A stretch of DNA of 64,000 nt from UBA1794 sp050946375 (lineage in GTDB: Bacteria; Bacteroidota; Bacteroidia; Bacteroidales; Bacteroidaceae), in the NCBI GenBank assembly GCA_050946375.1, contig JBMNUT010000005.1:1-64000 (forward strand), read 5' to 3'. The position numbers and the translations under genes are program-made. The notes under the pieces were generated by a model. The model was given only the letters and a program-made list of their open reading frames with translations. It did no database searches and was not told the origin of the DNA. Each line of letters starts with the position of its first letter. The stretch's first letter is position 1. Positions 8,801 through 16,601 of the stretch are shown here, in pieces.

Positions 8801-9389
8801 TGGAGATATAAAGGATGTGTGGGTAGATAGTATGCGAGTAGAACGAACAGCCTTGGAAAAAAGAGGGGAAAAGGATTGGTCTTTGGATTTGAGTAGGTAT
8901 TATACTTCCCGTTTATCTACAGTTACGATTGCCGCAGAACCGGATTGCGCCAATATCGGGCCTGCTTTTTTTGTAACTCCGGTGAAAATGCAGTGTAAGG
9001 GAGGAAAGATGTTGGCTGGTAACTGGACAGAATATGGAGCTTTGAAGTTTTATTCCGGTGGTATTCGTTATGCGAAAAGTTTTTCGTTGCCAGATAATAT
9101 GGCAATAGATGGAGTGTTTTTGGATTTAGGAGGAGTGAATGCTACTTGTGAAGTCGTTGTTAATGGAAAAAGTGCGGGCGTTTTGATGCATCCTCCTTAT
9201 GTATTAGACGTCAGTAAGCTGCTGGAAAGAGGCGAAAATAAGATAGAAATATTGGTATATAGTACTTTGTCCAATCATTATCAGACAATACCGTCGGCTT
9301 ATCGCGGAACGCCAGTGTCTGGATTGCTTGGGCCGGTGAAACTCTTGATTTATGGGCCTCAAAGTGAAAGTGCTTCAATTGCACCCTGA
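5808..9389 (+). CDS. Large secreted glycoside hydrolase, GH106 (alpha-L-rhamnosidase)-like
   Basis: 1193 aa with a signal peptide ending near LLAQ27. The N-terminal barrel region has motifs expected of GH106-type enzymes: VPFYWWNGDTL near residue 57, an FQDELHYD segment (Asp274, Glu275), a KVSSSISHLY segment, then TWLEAFYGMGW (Glu409) and LDHHLIAGGNLLCLHG. The C-terminus (about 1075-1185) is a galactose-binding-like beta-sandwich (VNGKSAGVLMHPPYVLDV). GH106 enzymes remove L-rhamnose from pectin-type glycans by inverting hydrolysis. The family call is from remembered motifs, so related families of similar architecture are possible. Third-position A/T is clearly higher than in the following protease gene, which suggests a different origin. 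No SusCD genes are adjacent. Start ATG 5808 sits directly before the signal peptide. Confidence 0.7.
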   Translation: MKNNLWRIEIGIILSFFLFMGHTLLAQSLSFRGYPSREGKIDLRSNFVNPPKGYGNVPFYWWNGDTLKIERLLDQLELLSDAPIDGFSVSYIHTHPSVDVALNAQGYGSFGRADAGIPAFYSAEWWDLWNRFSGECAKRNMGLGVDDYVVGWAKNGFYIDSILQSPDFCDYQGRLHCTSYTVEAGDKLNVALPPHTLSVVAYPAGLDLSSCVKGDKLEWSCDGMGCQKVYVISTSASPELHPQYGKRVIDAYFNRFEEELDEQGKKGMNYFFQDELHYDLNIHSWSEDMREEFKKRKGYDVCPFLPALWDDIGDVTPKIRLDYAQVVTELAEERYFKPIFDWHYSRGLIYGCDNNGRGLEPLQYLDYFRVVSWFTAPGNDAPARGSSFRQTKVSSSISHLYKRPRTWLEAFYGMGWDSNGEWLTSQLDHHLIAGGNLLCLHGLYYSTHGGWWEWAPPCFHFRMPYWPHMKRWLKYAERMSFVLSQGVHVCDIAIMYPTEVLQAYSDVNMEQFWQVSEKLSTCGLDYDYLDYQSLQQAEVEGGELHVSDESYKVLILVNMKAMHYETLLKVYDFYKNGGVVMAVGELPQATSRIGKNDARVNAMVKEMFEGKGVYEIEALPNQIGSLITPDFKTQSGEGKVLHRRVAGQDVYMVMNVRKGDEIFFRSKGKVERWTAWDGNIADVPISRQTDKGTWITYDADYNESRLFVFSAGEPEYSEVVHDQSQLIKSISVDGEWDIEIVPTMNNKWGDFRLPATEELIGVEAREFVYGFVPDSLLPVMRGRVLPYKGIYGYAPYMETLTLPSSVSLETFSLDSLNGKVWKPYCYSWEYGVFDNPGSQGYHGLKGKVDNRFLILDQGGHQFFRTYVYAPQDADYRIEQEGTETDYCYLDGKPFSGKNVTMKKGWHQLILVYADTPVGDYILEEKKSNSIDNRKRSAFVFYPADYPPIKENSSYDTIVAMKWFRTGHLPYSPLGDHKGLWCYEFQTAPGTCKLFMKLNGDIKDVWVDSMRVERTALEKRGEKDWSLDLSRYYTSRLSTVTIAAEPDCANIGPAFFVTPVKMQCKGGKMLAGNWTEYGALKFYSGGIRYAKSFSLPDNMAIDGVFLDLGGVNATCEVVVNGKSAGVLMHPPYVLDVSKLLERGENKIEILVYSTLSNHYQTIPSAYRGTPVSGLLGPVKLLIYGPQSESASIAP

Positions 9390-9420
9390 CAGGCGGAAAG
9401 TCTTTTCTAAATTGTAGATT

Positions 9421-9442
9421 AGTTACCGGGAAAGTGCCGGCT
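9421..9442 (+). repeat. Single degenerate 22-bp intergenic repeat unit
   Basis: The segment ACCGGGAAAGTGCCGGC resembles one unit of the dispersed 22-bp family (compare 16555-16576). It lies alone between the GH106-like gene and the S41 protease gene. Confidence 0.35.
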
Positions 9443-9479
9443 TATTACGTCAGAATTGATTGTTCTAATAAAAAAGATA

Positions 9480-9499
9480 ATAAGATGAAAAACAACCTG
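9480..9499 (+). repeat. 20-bp start-site repeat, copy 2
   Basis: Same 20 bp as 5803-5822, spanning the start of the S41 protease gene. Confidence 0.8.
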
Positions 9500-10966
9500 C
9501 GAAACGGGCTCCGCTCAGGAATAGTCCGTACGAAACGATGGCTGGCCGCGCTCCTGCTGGGAGTTGTGGCGCAGGGGTGGACTGCCCCGCTGGCTGCGCA
9601 AAACGAACCGTTGGCACCGTTCACACGCGACGAGAAGCTGTATGCTTACTCCAAATTCTGGGCCGAGGTCAAACGCAACTTTGTATATATGTATAAGGTA
9701 GGCAACGACCGATGGGATTCGCTCTACCGGGCGATGCTGCCCGAGGTGATCGACAGCCGGACGGATGCCGAGTTTCTGCGCCTGATGGAGCGGTTTTGCG
9801 CTTTTCTCAAGGACGGGCACACCGGAATCTCTTATAACGGGAGGCGCGGGCCGGACGTTACGACCACTTATTTCCGCGACGGCATTTCGCTGTGGACGGG
9901 GCTTGTGGAGGACAAGATCGTGCTGGAGCGCGTAGACTCGCTGCATGCCCGCGAGTTCCCTCCCGGTTCGGAACTGGTGGAGGTGGACGGGATACCGGCA
10001 CGTGCCTACATGGAGAAGTATTCGTTGCCCTACATTGCGGCCTCTGCGCCCCACTCGCGGCGGAAACAGGCGGCGATGTACCTGCTGATGGCGCCGAAGG
10101 GTACGGAACGCAGGCTGGTGTTCCGGGTGGACGGCGAGCTGAAACCGCTGACCGTGGTGCATGACTACGTAGGACCGTACAGCTCTTTGGTCGAACTGCC
10201 GGGCTTGCCCGCCGGGCAGGGGCGGAAGGGTTGGTTCGAACTGGCATGGCCCGAGAAACACATTGCCTACGTGCGCATTGGTACGTTTAACCGGGACGAC
10301 GTAATCGAGCAGTTCGAAGCGGTCTTCCCCGAGCTGCAGAAGAAGGCAAAGGGCGTAATCATCGACCTGCGCAACAACGGGGGAGGCAGCACGATCCGGG
10401 GCACGCGGTTGCTGTCGTACTTTACTTCGAAAAATTACCTGATGGGTTCCCGTTGGTCGACGCGTTGCTACAAGCCGGCTTATGCGTCGTGGGGCGCGGC
10501 AAGTCCCAGCAGTCCGGCTCTGACGCCGGCCGATACGGTGGGCAGCAGCCTCAACCGTGAGTGTTACCTGCATGCTCAAGACCTGGCGGAGTATGTGGGC
10601 GGTATGATGGAGGCCCGCTTCGAAGAAGGGCATCCCTGCCTGGAGGTGCCGGTGGCCGTGCTGACGAACAGCAATACGGCTTCGGCCTGTGAGGATTTTC
10701 TGGTTTTTGCCGACAGTGTGGAGAATGTGTTCACCGTGGGCGAGCCTACGTACGGCAGTACGGGCAACCCGATTTTCATTCCTCTGATTTACGACCTTTC
10801 GTGCCGTATCTGTACGAAAAAGGATACGTATCCCGACGGACGCGAGTTTGTGGGCAAGGGCATCGAGCCGGATGTCTATGTGCCCGTCACGCTGGAATCG
10901 CTGATGAAGAATGACGACATACAGCTGGAGGCGGCCATTGCGGAAGTGAAGAAACGTATGGACTGA
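9485..10966 (+). CDS. Secreted S41-family (C-terminal processing type) serine peptidase
   Basis: 493 aa with a signal peptide (WLAALLLGVVAQ, cut near LAAQ). The S41 core is clear: VIIDLRNNGGG (Asp294 onwards) and the catalytic region VLTNSNTASACEDF with predicted nucleophile Ser400, followed by FTVGEPTYGSTG. A PDZ-like segment (ELVEVDGIPARAYME) lies near 155. Enzymes of this group cut proteins or peptides in the periplasm or outside the cell, often near C-termini. Length is usual for the secreted Bacteroidota branch. The gene is GC-rich, unlike the glycosidase before it, although both share the first five codons. A perfect 11-bp hairpin follows the stop. Confidence 0.85.
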   Translation: MKNNLRNGLRSGIVRTKRWLAALLLGVVAQGWTAPLAAQNEPLAPFTRDEKLYAYSKFWAEVKRNFVYMYKVGNDRWDSLYRAMLPEVIDSRTDAEFLRLMERFCAFLKDGHTGISYNGRRGPDVTTTYFRDGISLWTGLVEDKIVLERVDSLHAREFPPGSELVEVDGIPARAYMEKYSLPYIAASAPHSRRKQAAMYLLMAPKGTERRLVFRVDGELKPLTVVHDYVGPYSSLVELPGLPAGQGRKGWFELAWPEKHIAYVRIGTFNRDDVIEQFEAVFPELQKKAKGVIIDLRNNGGGSTIRGTRLLSYFTSKNYLMGSRWSTRCYKPAYASWGAASPSSPALTPADTVGSSLNRECYLHAQDLAEYVGGMMEARFEEGHPCLEVPVAVLTNSNTASACEDFLVFADSVENVFTVGEPTYGSTGNPIFIPLIYDLSCRICTKKDTYPDGREFVGKGIEPDVYVPVTLESLMKNDDIQLEAAIAEVKKRMD

Positions 10967-10996
10967 AAACGGATATTTCTGAAGGCTTTACGGTCT

Positions 10997-11039
10997 GCGG
11001 GAAAAAGATTGTGGGAAAAACCTGCAGCCTTTTTCCCGC
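10997..11039 (+). terminator. Probable terminator after the S41 peptidase gene
   Basis: GCGGGAAAAAG (10997-11007) pairs perfectly with CTTTTTCCCGC (11029-11039). The downstream T-run is weak, but the site lies 30 bp after the stop and just before a promoter. Confidence 0.6.
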
Positions 11040-11044
11040 TTCTG

Positions 11045-11076
11045 TTTGCGCAGAATATAAATTTATCCTACTTTTG
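11045..11076 (+). promoter_or_regulatory. Promoter of the fumarate reductase/succinate dehydrogenase operon
   Basis: TTTG (11045-11048), 20 nt, then TACTTTTG (11069-11076), an excellent fit to the Bacteroidota promoter. The first gene starts at 11138, leaving a leader of about 55 nt. Confidence 0.75.
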
Positions 11077-11137
11077 CGGGAAGAATGCAGAATCAACTGA
11101 AATAACAAATAAATAATCTAAAAACAGCAATTCATTT

Positions 11138-11800
11138 ATGTGGTTAATCAATTCTTCTGTAGGCAGGAAATTGGTCATGAGTATCTCAGGCTTGTTCCTC
11201 GTCCTCTTCGTAACCTTTCACATGGCGATGAACCTTGTGGCTGTCATTTCCGAAGATGGCTACGACGCAGTGTGTGAGTTCTTAGGAGCCAATTGGTATG
11301 CTCTTGCAGGAACAGCAGTGTTGGCTCTGGGTTTTGTGGTGCACATTGTCTACGCTTTCATCCTGACAGCGCAGAACCGCCGCGCACGTGGCAGCCAGGA
11401 CTATGCTGTCTCGGAACGCCCGAAAGGTGTGGAATGGGCCTCTCAGAACATGCTTGTGCTGGGGCTTATCGTGATCCTCTTCTTCTTGCTCCACCTGACT
11501 CACTTCTGGGGCAAAATGCAGTTGCCTGAAATCATGGGCGAATATCCCGAAGGTGGTATCGACCTGATTCAGCAGGTATTCAGCAGTCCGCTTAATCTGG
11601 TTCTCTACCTGATTTGGTTCGTTGCTATCTGGTTCCACCTGACCCATGGCTTCTGGAGCGCACTTCAGACGCTGGGTTGGAGCAACCGCGTATGGTTCAA
11701 CCGTTGGCGGACTATCGGTAACGTATGGGCTACGGTCGTTTTGGCCGGATTCGCTCTCTCAGCTATTGTTTTCTACGTGAAATACGGCTTGATGTGCTGA
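11138..11800 (+). CDS. sdhC: Succinate dehydrogenase/fumarate reductase cytochrome b subunit
   Basis: 220 aa, five predicted membrane helices, typical of the di-haem cytochrome b subunit of the Bacteroidota/epsilonproteobacterial type. Candidate haem-ligand histidines sit in the helices: His28 (VTFHMA), His69 (VVHIVY), His119/His122 (LLHLTH) and His167/His170 (WFHLTH). It anchors the complex in the inner membrane and passes electrons between menaquinol and the iron-sulfur subunit. In anaerobic Bacteroidales the complex mainly works as fumarate reductase, so frdC is an equally good name. First gene of a C-A-B operon. Confidence 0.95.
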   Translation: MWLINSSVGRKLVMSISGLFLVLFVTFHMAMNLVAVISEDGYDAVCEFLGANWYALAGTAVLALGFVVHIVYAFILTAQNRRARGSQDYAVSERPKGVEWASQNMLVLGLIVILFFLLHLTHFWGKMQLPEIMGEYPEGGIDLIQQVFSSPLNLVLYLIWFVAIWFHLTHGFWSALQTLGWSNRVWFNRWRTIGNVWATVVLAGFALSAIVFYVKYGLMC

Positions 11801-11849
11801 TGCTTCATACCTGAACCTATACATTATATATTAAAAAGACAATCGCATT

Positions 11850-13793
11850 ATGACTAAGATAGATTCAAAAATTCCCGAAGGCGCATTAGCCGAGAAATGG
11901 ACTAACTATAAGAATCATCAGAAGTTGGTGAACCCTGCCAACAAACGCCGCCTGGATATCATCGTGGTCGGAACGGGTTTGGCCGGTGCCTCTGCAGCTG
12001 CTACGCTGGGCGAGATGGGTTTCAAGGTGTTCAACTTCTGTATTCAGGATTCGCCCCGTCGCGCGCACTCAATTGCCGCACAGGGTGGTATCAATGCTGC
12101 GAAGAATTACCAAAACGACGGTGACTCTGTGTACCGTCTCTTCTATGATACGATTAAGGGCGGCGACTATCGTGCCCGTGAAGCAAACGTTTATCGTCTG
12201 GCCGAGGTATCGAATAACATTATCGACCAGTGCGTTGCGCAGGGAGTGCCTTTCGCTCGCGAATATGGCGGTACGTTGGCCAACCGTTCGTTCGGTGGTG
12301 CACAGGTAAGCCGTACTTTCTATGCAAAAGGTCAGACCGGTCAGCAGCTTTTGCTGGGTGCCTACTCGGCATTGAGCCGTCAGGTAAACAAAGGCACGGT
12401 AAAGCTGTACACCCGTTACGAGATGCAAAACCTGGTAATCATCGACGGTCGTGCACGGGGCATCATCGCCCGTAACCTCGTAACCGGTAAGTTGGAGCGT
12501 TTTGCTGCACACGCTGTGGTAATTGCTACGGGTGGATATGGAAATACTTACTTCCTCTCTACGAATGCCATGGGATGCAACTGCTCGGCGGCTATCGAGT
12601 GCTATAAGAAAGGTGCTTACTTTGCAAATCCTGCCTATGTGCAGATTCACCCCACTTGTATCCCCGTACACGGCGACAAGCAGTCCAAGCTGACGCTGAT
12701 GTCTGAGTCTTTGCGTAATGATGGCCGTATCTGGGTTCCGAAGAAGCTGGAAGATGCAAAACGCCTGCAGCGCGGTGAAATCAAAGGTTCGGATATTCCC
12801 GAGGAAGACCGCGACTATTATTTGGAGCGCCGTTACCCGGCATTCGGAAACTTGGTGCCGCGTGATGTAGCTTCGCGTGCTGCGAAGGAGCGTTGCGACA
12901 AGGGATATGGCGTGAACAGCACGGGCTTGGCCGTTTTCCTTGACTTCTCTGAAGCTATCGGCCGCTTGGGTGAAGATGTAGTGCGCCAGCGTTATGGCAA
13001 TCTTTTCGATATGTATGAGGAGATTACCGACGACAATCCCTACAAAACCCCGATGATGATTTATCCTGCCATCCACTATACGATGGGTGGAATATGGGTA
13101 GACTACGAACTGCAGACTTCTATCAAAGGTCTTTTTGCTATTGGCGAATGTAACTTCTCTGACCACGGTGCCAACCGTTTGGGCGCATCTGCTTTGATGC
13201 AGGGCTTGGCCGATGGCTATTTCGTACTGCCTTATACGATTCAAAACTACCTGGCTGACCAAATTACCGTACCTCGTTTCTCGACCGATCTGCCTGAGTT
13301 TGCAGCTGCCGAGAAGGAAGTTTCCGACAAGATCGAGAAACTGATGTCTATTAAGGGTAAGGAATCTGTGGATTCTATCCATAAGAGACTCGGCCATATC
13401 ATGTGGGAATACGTCGGAATGGGCCGTACCAAGGAAGGTTTGACGAAAGGTTTGGCTGAAATGAAGGCTCTGAAGAAAGAATTCTGGAGCAATGTGTTCA
13501 TTCCGGGCAAGGCTGACGACATGAATACCGAGCTGGATAAGGCATTGCGCCTGGCAGACTTCTTGGAAATGGGTCAACTCGTAGCATTCGATGCTCTGCA
13601 TCGTGAAGAATCCTGCGGTGGACACTTCCGCGAAGAGCACCAGACGGAAGAGGGCGAAGCTAAGCGTGATGACGCAAACTTCTCCTATGTGGCTTGCTGG
13701 AACTATCAGGGCGAAGACAAAGAGCCCGAACTTTTGAAAGAAGATCTGAACTATGAGTTCGTGAAAGTTCAAACCCGTAACTATAAATCATAA
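11850..13793 (+). CDS. sdhA: Succinate dehydrogenase/fumarate reductase flavoprotein subunit
   Basis: 647 aa. The FAD-binding Rossmann motif GTGLAG is at 41-46, and AHSIAAQGG at 72-80 carries the histidine (His73) expected to bind FAD covalently. The capping and catalytic regions are present (IHPTCIPVHG, and the conserved HGANRLGASALMQGLADG near 435). It interconverts fumarate and succinate on the cytoplasmic side, taking electrons from the iron-sulfur subunit that follows 8 bp later. Length is typical. Likely physiological role: fumarate respiration and succinate production (frdA). Confidence 0.96.
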   Translation: MTKIDSKIPEGALAEKWTNYKNHQKLVNPANKRRLDIIVVGTGLAGASAAATLGEMGFKVFNFCIQDSPRRAHSIAAQGGINAAKNYQNDGDSVYRLFYDTIKGGDYRAREANVYRLAEVSNNIIDQCVAQGVPFAREYGGTLANRSFGGAQVSRTFYAKGQTGQQLLLGAYSALSRQVNKGTVKLYTRYEMQNLVIIDGRARGIIARNLVTGKLERFAAHAVVIATGGYGNTYFLSTNAMGCNCSAAIECYKKGAYFANPAYVQIHPTCIPVHGDKQSKLTLMSESLRNDGRIWVPKKLEDAKRLQRGEIKGSDIPEEDRDYYLERRYPAFGNLVPRDVASRAAKERCDKGYGVNSTGLAVFLDFSEAIGRLGEDVVRQRYGNLFDMYEEITDDNPYKTPMMIYPAIHYTMGGIWVDYELQTSIKGLFAIGECNFSDHGANRLGASALMQGLADGYFVLPYTIQNYLADQITVPRFSTDLPEFAAAEKEVSDKIEKLMSIKGKESVDSIHKRLGHIMWEYVGMGRTKEGLTKGLAEMKALKKEFWSNVFIPGKADDMNTELDKALRLADFLEMGQLVAFDALHREESCGGHFREEHQTEEGEAKRDDANFSYVACWNYQGEDKEPELLKEDLNYEFVKVQTRNYKS

Positions 13794-13801
13794 AGAAGAA
13801 A

Positions 13802-14557
13802 ATGGATAAAAATATAAGTTTCACGCTGAAGATCTGGCGTCAAAGAGGTCCTAAAGAGAAAGGCGCTTTCGAGACTTACCACATGGAAGATATCCCTGGG
13901 GATACTTCATTCCTGGAAATGCTCGACATTCTTAATGAACAACTGGTGGAGAAAGGCGAGGAACCGATTGTCTTCGACCACGACTGCCGCGAGGGTATCT
14001 GCGGAATGTGTTCCCTTTATATCAACGGTCATCCTCACGGACCGGCTACGGGAGCTACTACTTGCCAGATATACATGCGCCGCTTCTCCGACGGCGATAC
14101 GATTACGGTAGAGCCGTGGCGCTCCGCTGGTTTCCCCATCATCCGCGATTTGATGGTTGACCGCAGCGCTTACGACAAGATCATGCAGGCCGGTGGTTAT
14201 GTAAGTGTGAACACGGGCGCTCAGCAGGAGGCTAATGCAATTCCTATCTCGAAGGATGTGGCCGACGAGGCTATGGATGCTGCCACTTGCATCGGCTGTG
14301 GCGCTTGCGTAGCTGCTTGTAAGAACGGTTCGGCTATGCTGTTCGTCTCCGCCAAGGTAAGCCAGCTGGCATTACTTCCGCAAGGAAAGGCAGAAGCAGC
14401 CCGCCGCGCGAAAGCTATGCTGAGCAAAATGGACGAACTGGGCTTCGGTAACTGTACCAACACACGTGCTTGTGAAGCAGAATGCCCGAAGTGCGTCAGC
14501 ATCAGCAATATCGCTCGTTTGAATCGCGAGTTTATTAAGGCTAAATTGGCAGACTGA
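13802..14557 (+). CDS. sdhB: Succinate dehydrogenase/fumarate reductase iron-sulfur subunit
   Basis: 251 aa. Cys62, Cys67, Cys70 and Cys88 would bind the [2Fe-2S] cluster (DCREGICGMC...TTCQ). CIGCGACVAAC (Cys163/166/169/173) fits the [4Fe-4S] centre together with the later CP, and Cys218/224/228 (CTNTRACEAECPKC) fit the [3Fe-4S] and second ferredoxin-like set. It carries electrons between the membrane cytochrome and the flavoprotein. The third gene of the operon (frdB), followed at once by a strong terminator. Confidence 0.96.
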   Translation: MDKNISFTLKIWRQRGPKEKGAFETYHMEDIPGDTSFLEMLDILNEQLVEKGEEPIVFDHDCREGICGMCSLYINGHPHGPATGATTCQIYMRRFSDGDTITVEPWRSAGFPIIRDLMVDRSAYDKIMQAGGYVSVNTGAQQEANAIPISKDVADEAMDAATCIGCGACVAACKNGSAMLFVSAKVSQLALLPQGKAEAARRAKAMLSKMDELGFGNCTNTRACEAECPKCVSISNIARLNREFIKAKLAD

Positions 14558-14586
14558 TTTCAGCCGGTAATTCGTTTTATATTTAA

Positions 14587-14631
14587 AAGAGTGCCGTTTG
14601 CTTTTTCAAAGAGCAACGGCGCTCTTTTTTT
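14587..14631 (+). terminator. Intrinsic terminator of the sdh/frd operon
   Basis: AAGAGTGCCGTT (14587-14598) pairs with AACGGCGCTCTT (14615-14626), one G-T pair, followed by a T-run to 14631. Confidence 0.85.
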
Positions 14632-15180
14632 ATAGTCCTTTCCCAACGGATGGGATTGTTTAGGTCTGCGCGGAAAATCATTTGCATTTGGCGGCTACGG
14701 GGTACAGTCCGACTGGAGCAGAGAGTGGAGAGATTCTGTTTTTCTCTTTCATGGTTGTGCTGCTTGGGACAGCATTCATCTTTTCTTTCTTCTCAGCAAT
14801 GTTTCGAAATAGCAGGTCTATTGCCATTTTTCAGGGAATGATATTTTTCCTGCTCCCGCTCCGAAATGAGGCAAGCCTCGCAGTAGGGCAGAGTAGGGGG
14901 GAAGTACGTTTGGACTGTTGTGCGGTATGTCCCGATGACTTCATGCAGTGAGGGAAGGGGAAAAATACCGTTTTTTCTCTCAATCCCCAGAAAAACGGCT
15001 TTCATAATTGCGCTCTATTCAACGAACGGTTCCTTATCCGATAAGTAATTCATTTCTGAAAATTGAGGCTCTCTACGGCCCTTATTTCGCGTTTTTCTTC
15101 ATATTTGACATAAAAATACCCCCATTTTCTTTCGAAAGAGTGATTCTTTTGCCGGTCAGACGCCGCAGGCGGAAAAAATG
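14632..15180. other. Gene-less stretch, nothing recognised
   Basis: About 550 bp between the operon terminator and the bidirectional terminator ahead of the Kdo transferase gene. Only short open frames exist. One of 89 codons (14682-14951, plus) includes a hydrophobic run but has no recognisable domain and no clear ribosome site. A weak inverted repeat surrounds CCGTTTTTTCTC near 14970. No RNA gene or mobile element was recognised. Confidence 0.5.
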
Positions 15181-15230
15181 AAGCGCCGCATCCTGATGCG
15201 AATTCCGTTTGTCAGGATGCGGCGCTTTTT
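15181..15230. terminator. Bidirectional terminator
   Basis: A perfect 16-bp stem, AAGCGCCGCATCCTGA (15181-15196) with its complement at 15212-15227, is flanked by T-runs in both directions (TTTTT right, AAAAAA left). It most clearly ends leftward transcription of the gltX-waaA operon. Confidence 0.85.
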
Positions 15231-15275
15231 ATGTATTCGGAAAAAGTCCGTTGTCTTTTATTCAGTTTTCAGGCT

Positions 15276-16502
15276 TCAGAGCGGCAGTTCATCCAGAATC
15301 ATTTGGGTTGCGCCGGCACGTTTTTTTACAAAATTACCCGCATTTTCTCCGCTTTGCTGCAGGAATTGCGGGTCGCTGAGGAAGTTGTCCAGCAATTTGT
15401 TCAGCTCCTCCTGCGTCGAAATGCAGAATCCTCCTTTTTCTTCAATCAGTCCCTTAGCTTCCATAAACTTCTGATGTTTAGGACCGAAGAGCACCGGCAT
15501 TCCGTAGACGGCAGCCTCCAGCAGATTGTGTATGCCCTTTCCGAATCCGCCCCCTACATAAGCAATGTCGCCATAGCGATAGATGGACGAGAGCAGCCCG
15601 TAGCCGTCGATAATCAGGCAGTCGGTTTGTTCTATCTTGTTCTCTTTGAGGCGACTATACTGCATGTAGGGCCGTTTGAGTTTGTCTATGATTTCCGTCA
15701 GATGTATCTCGTCGATGACATGCGGGGCAATGATCAGTTTCAGTTCCGGGTGCGTATTAAAGTATTCGATGAAGAGATCTTCGTCCGGTTGCCAGCTGCT
15801 TCCGGCCACGAGGCAGTGCGGAGCACTCTTGCTGAACCGCTCTACAATCGGTAAGTCGCGTGCCGCCTCCTTGATTTCCAGCACGCGGTCGAACCGCGTG
15901 TCGCCGACGACGCTCACGTTGTGAACCCCTAATTTGGCAAGGAACTTCTTCGAGATTTCGTTCTGCACGTACAGATGCGTAAAGTCCTTCAGCACGTTGC
16001 GGTAAATGCCGCCGTACCACTTGAAAAATATCTGATTTTTTCGGAAAATGCTGGAGATGCTGTACGTCGGGACACCCATTTTGTGCAGCTCGTCGAGGTA
16101 GTTTTTCCAAAACTCATATTTGATGAAAAAAGCCATCTTCGGTTGTACGAGATGGACGAAGCGATGTGCGTTCAGTGGGGTGTCCATGGGCAGGTAACAC
16201 ACGATGTCGGCACCCTGATAGTGCTTGCGCACTTCATATCCCGAGGGGGAGAAAAAAGTCAGAAGTATCTTATATTGAGGGTATTTCGCGCGTATATGCT
16301 CGATGAGCGGCCTTCCCTGTTCGAATTCGCCCAGCGATGCGGCGTGAAACCAGAGGTAGGGTTTCCCCCGTTCCAGCTGTTGCCGCAGGATACGCCCTAC
16401 GACCCACGAGCCTTTTACCATCTGTCGTGGTTTCCGGCTGAAAGGAAATAGAAAATAGAGAGCTAAATAATAAAGGTATATACCGATGTTGTAAAGAATC
16501 AT
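15276..16502 (-). CDS. waaA: 3-deoxy-D-manno-octulosonic acid (Kdo) transferase
   Basis: 408 aa from the chosen start MILYNIGIYLYYLALYFL, a membrane-anchoring N-terminal helix typical of WaaA/KdtA. The frame is open 25 codons further, but those cross an intergenic repeat. Family signatures include WFHAASLGEFEQGRPL near 50, LLTFFSPSGYEVRK, KYEFWKNYL near 125 and a GT-B donor-site region (GYGLLSSIYRYGDIAYVGGGFGKGIHNLLE) near 305-335. The enzyme adds Kdo from CMP-Kdo to lipid A precursor at the cytoplasmic face of the inner membrane, an essential LPS step (family GT30). It lies downstream of gltX, separated by about 100 bp holding two 22-bp repeat units. Confidence 0.94.
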   Translation of the reverse strand: MILYNIGIYLYYLALYFLFPFSRKPRQMVKGSWVVGRILRQQLERGKPYLWFHAASLGEFEQGRPLIEHIRAKYPQYKILLTFFSPSGYEVRKHYQGADIVCYLPMDTPLNAHRFVHLVQPKMAFFIKYEFWKNYLDELHKMGVPTYSISSIFRKNQIFFKWYGGIYRNVLKDFTHLYVQNEISKKFLAKLGVHNVSVVGDTRFDRVLEIKEAARDLPIVERFSKSAPHCLVAGSSWQPDEDLFIEYFNTHPELKLIIAPHVIDEIHLTEIIDKLKRPYMQYSRLKENKIEQTDCLIIDGYGLLSSIYRYGDIAYVGGGFGKGIHNLLEAAVYGMPVLFGPKHQKFMEAKGLIEEKGGFCISTQEELNKLLDNFLSDPQFLQQSGENAGNFVKKRAGATQMILDELPL

Positions 16503-16552
16503 AACCGTTATTCGTAGTGTTTCGGGATGGAGGGGAGGAAAGTTTGGTGCAA

Positions 16553-16598
16553 CGTTTTTCGGGAAAAGTGCAGGCACTTTTCCCGAAAAACGGCAAGG
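16553..16598. repeat. Two 22-bp repeat units forming a 19-bp perfect inverted repeat
   Basis: Units at 16555-16576 and 16577-16598 face each other, so CGTTTTTCGGGAAAAGTGC (16553-16571) is exactly complementary to 16574-16592 with a 2-nt gap. It lies between the gltX stop and the waaA start. It may reduce or end read-through in the operon, but its sequence belongs to the dispersed 22-bp family. Confidence 0.85.
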
Positions 16599-16601
16599 CT
16601 T

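Noticed and set aside
14682..14951. 89-codon plus-strand frame with a hydrophobic run
   Set aside because: No domain or convincing translation signal; no support beyond its length.
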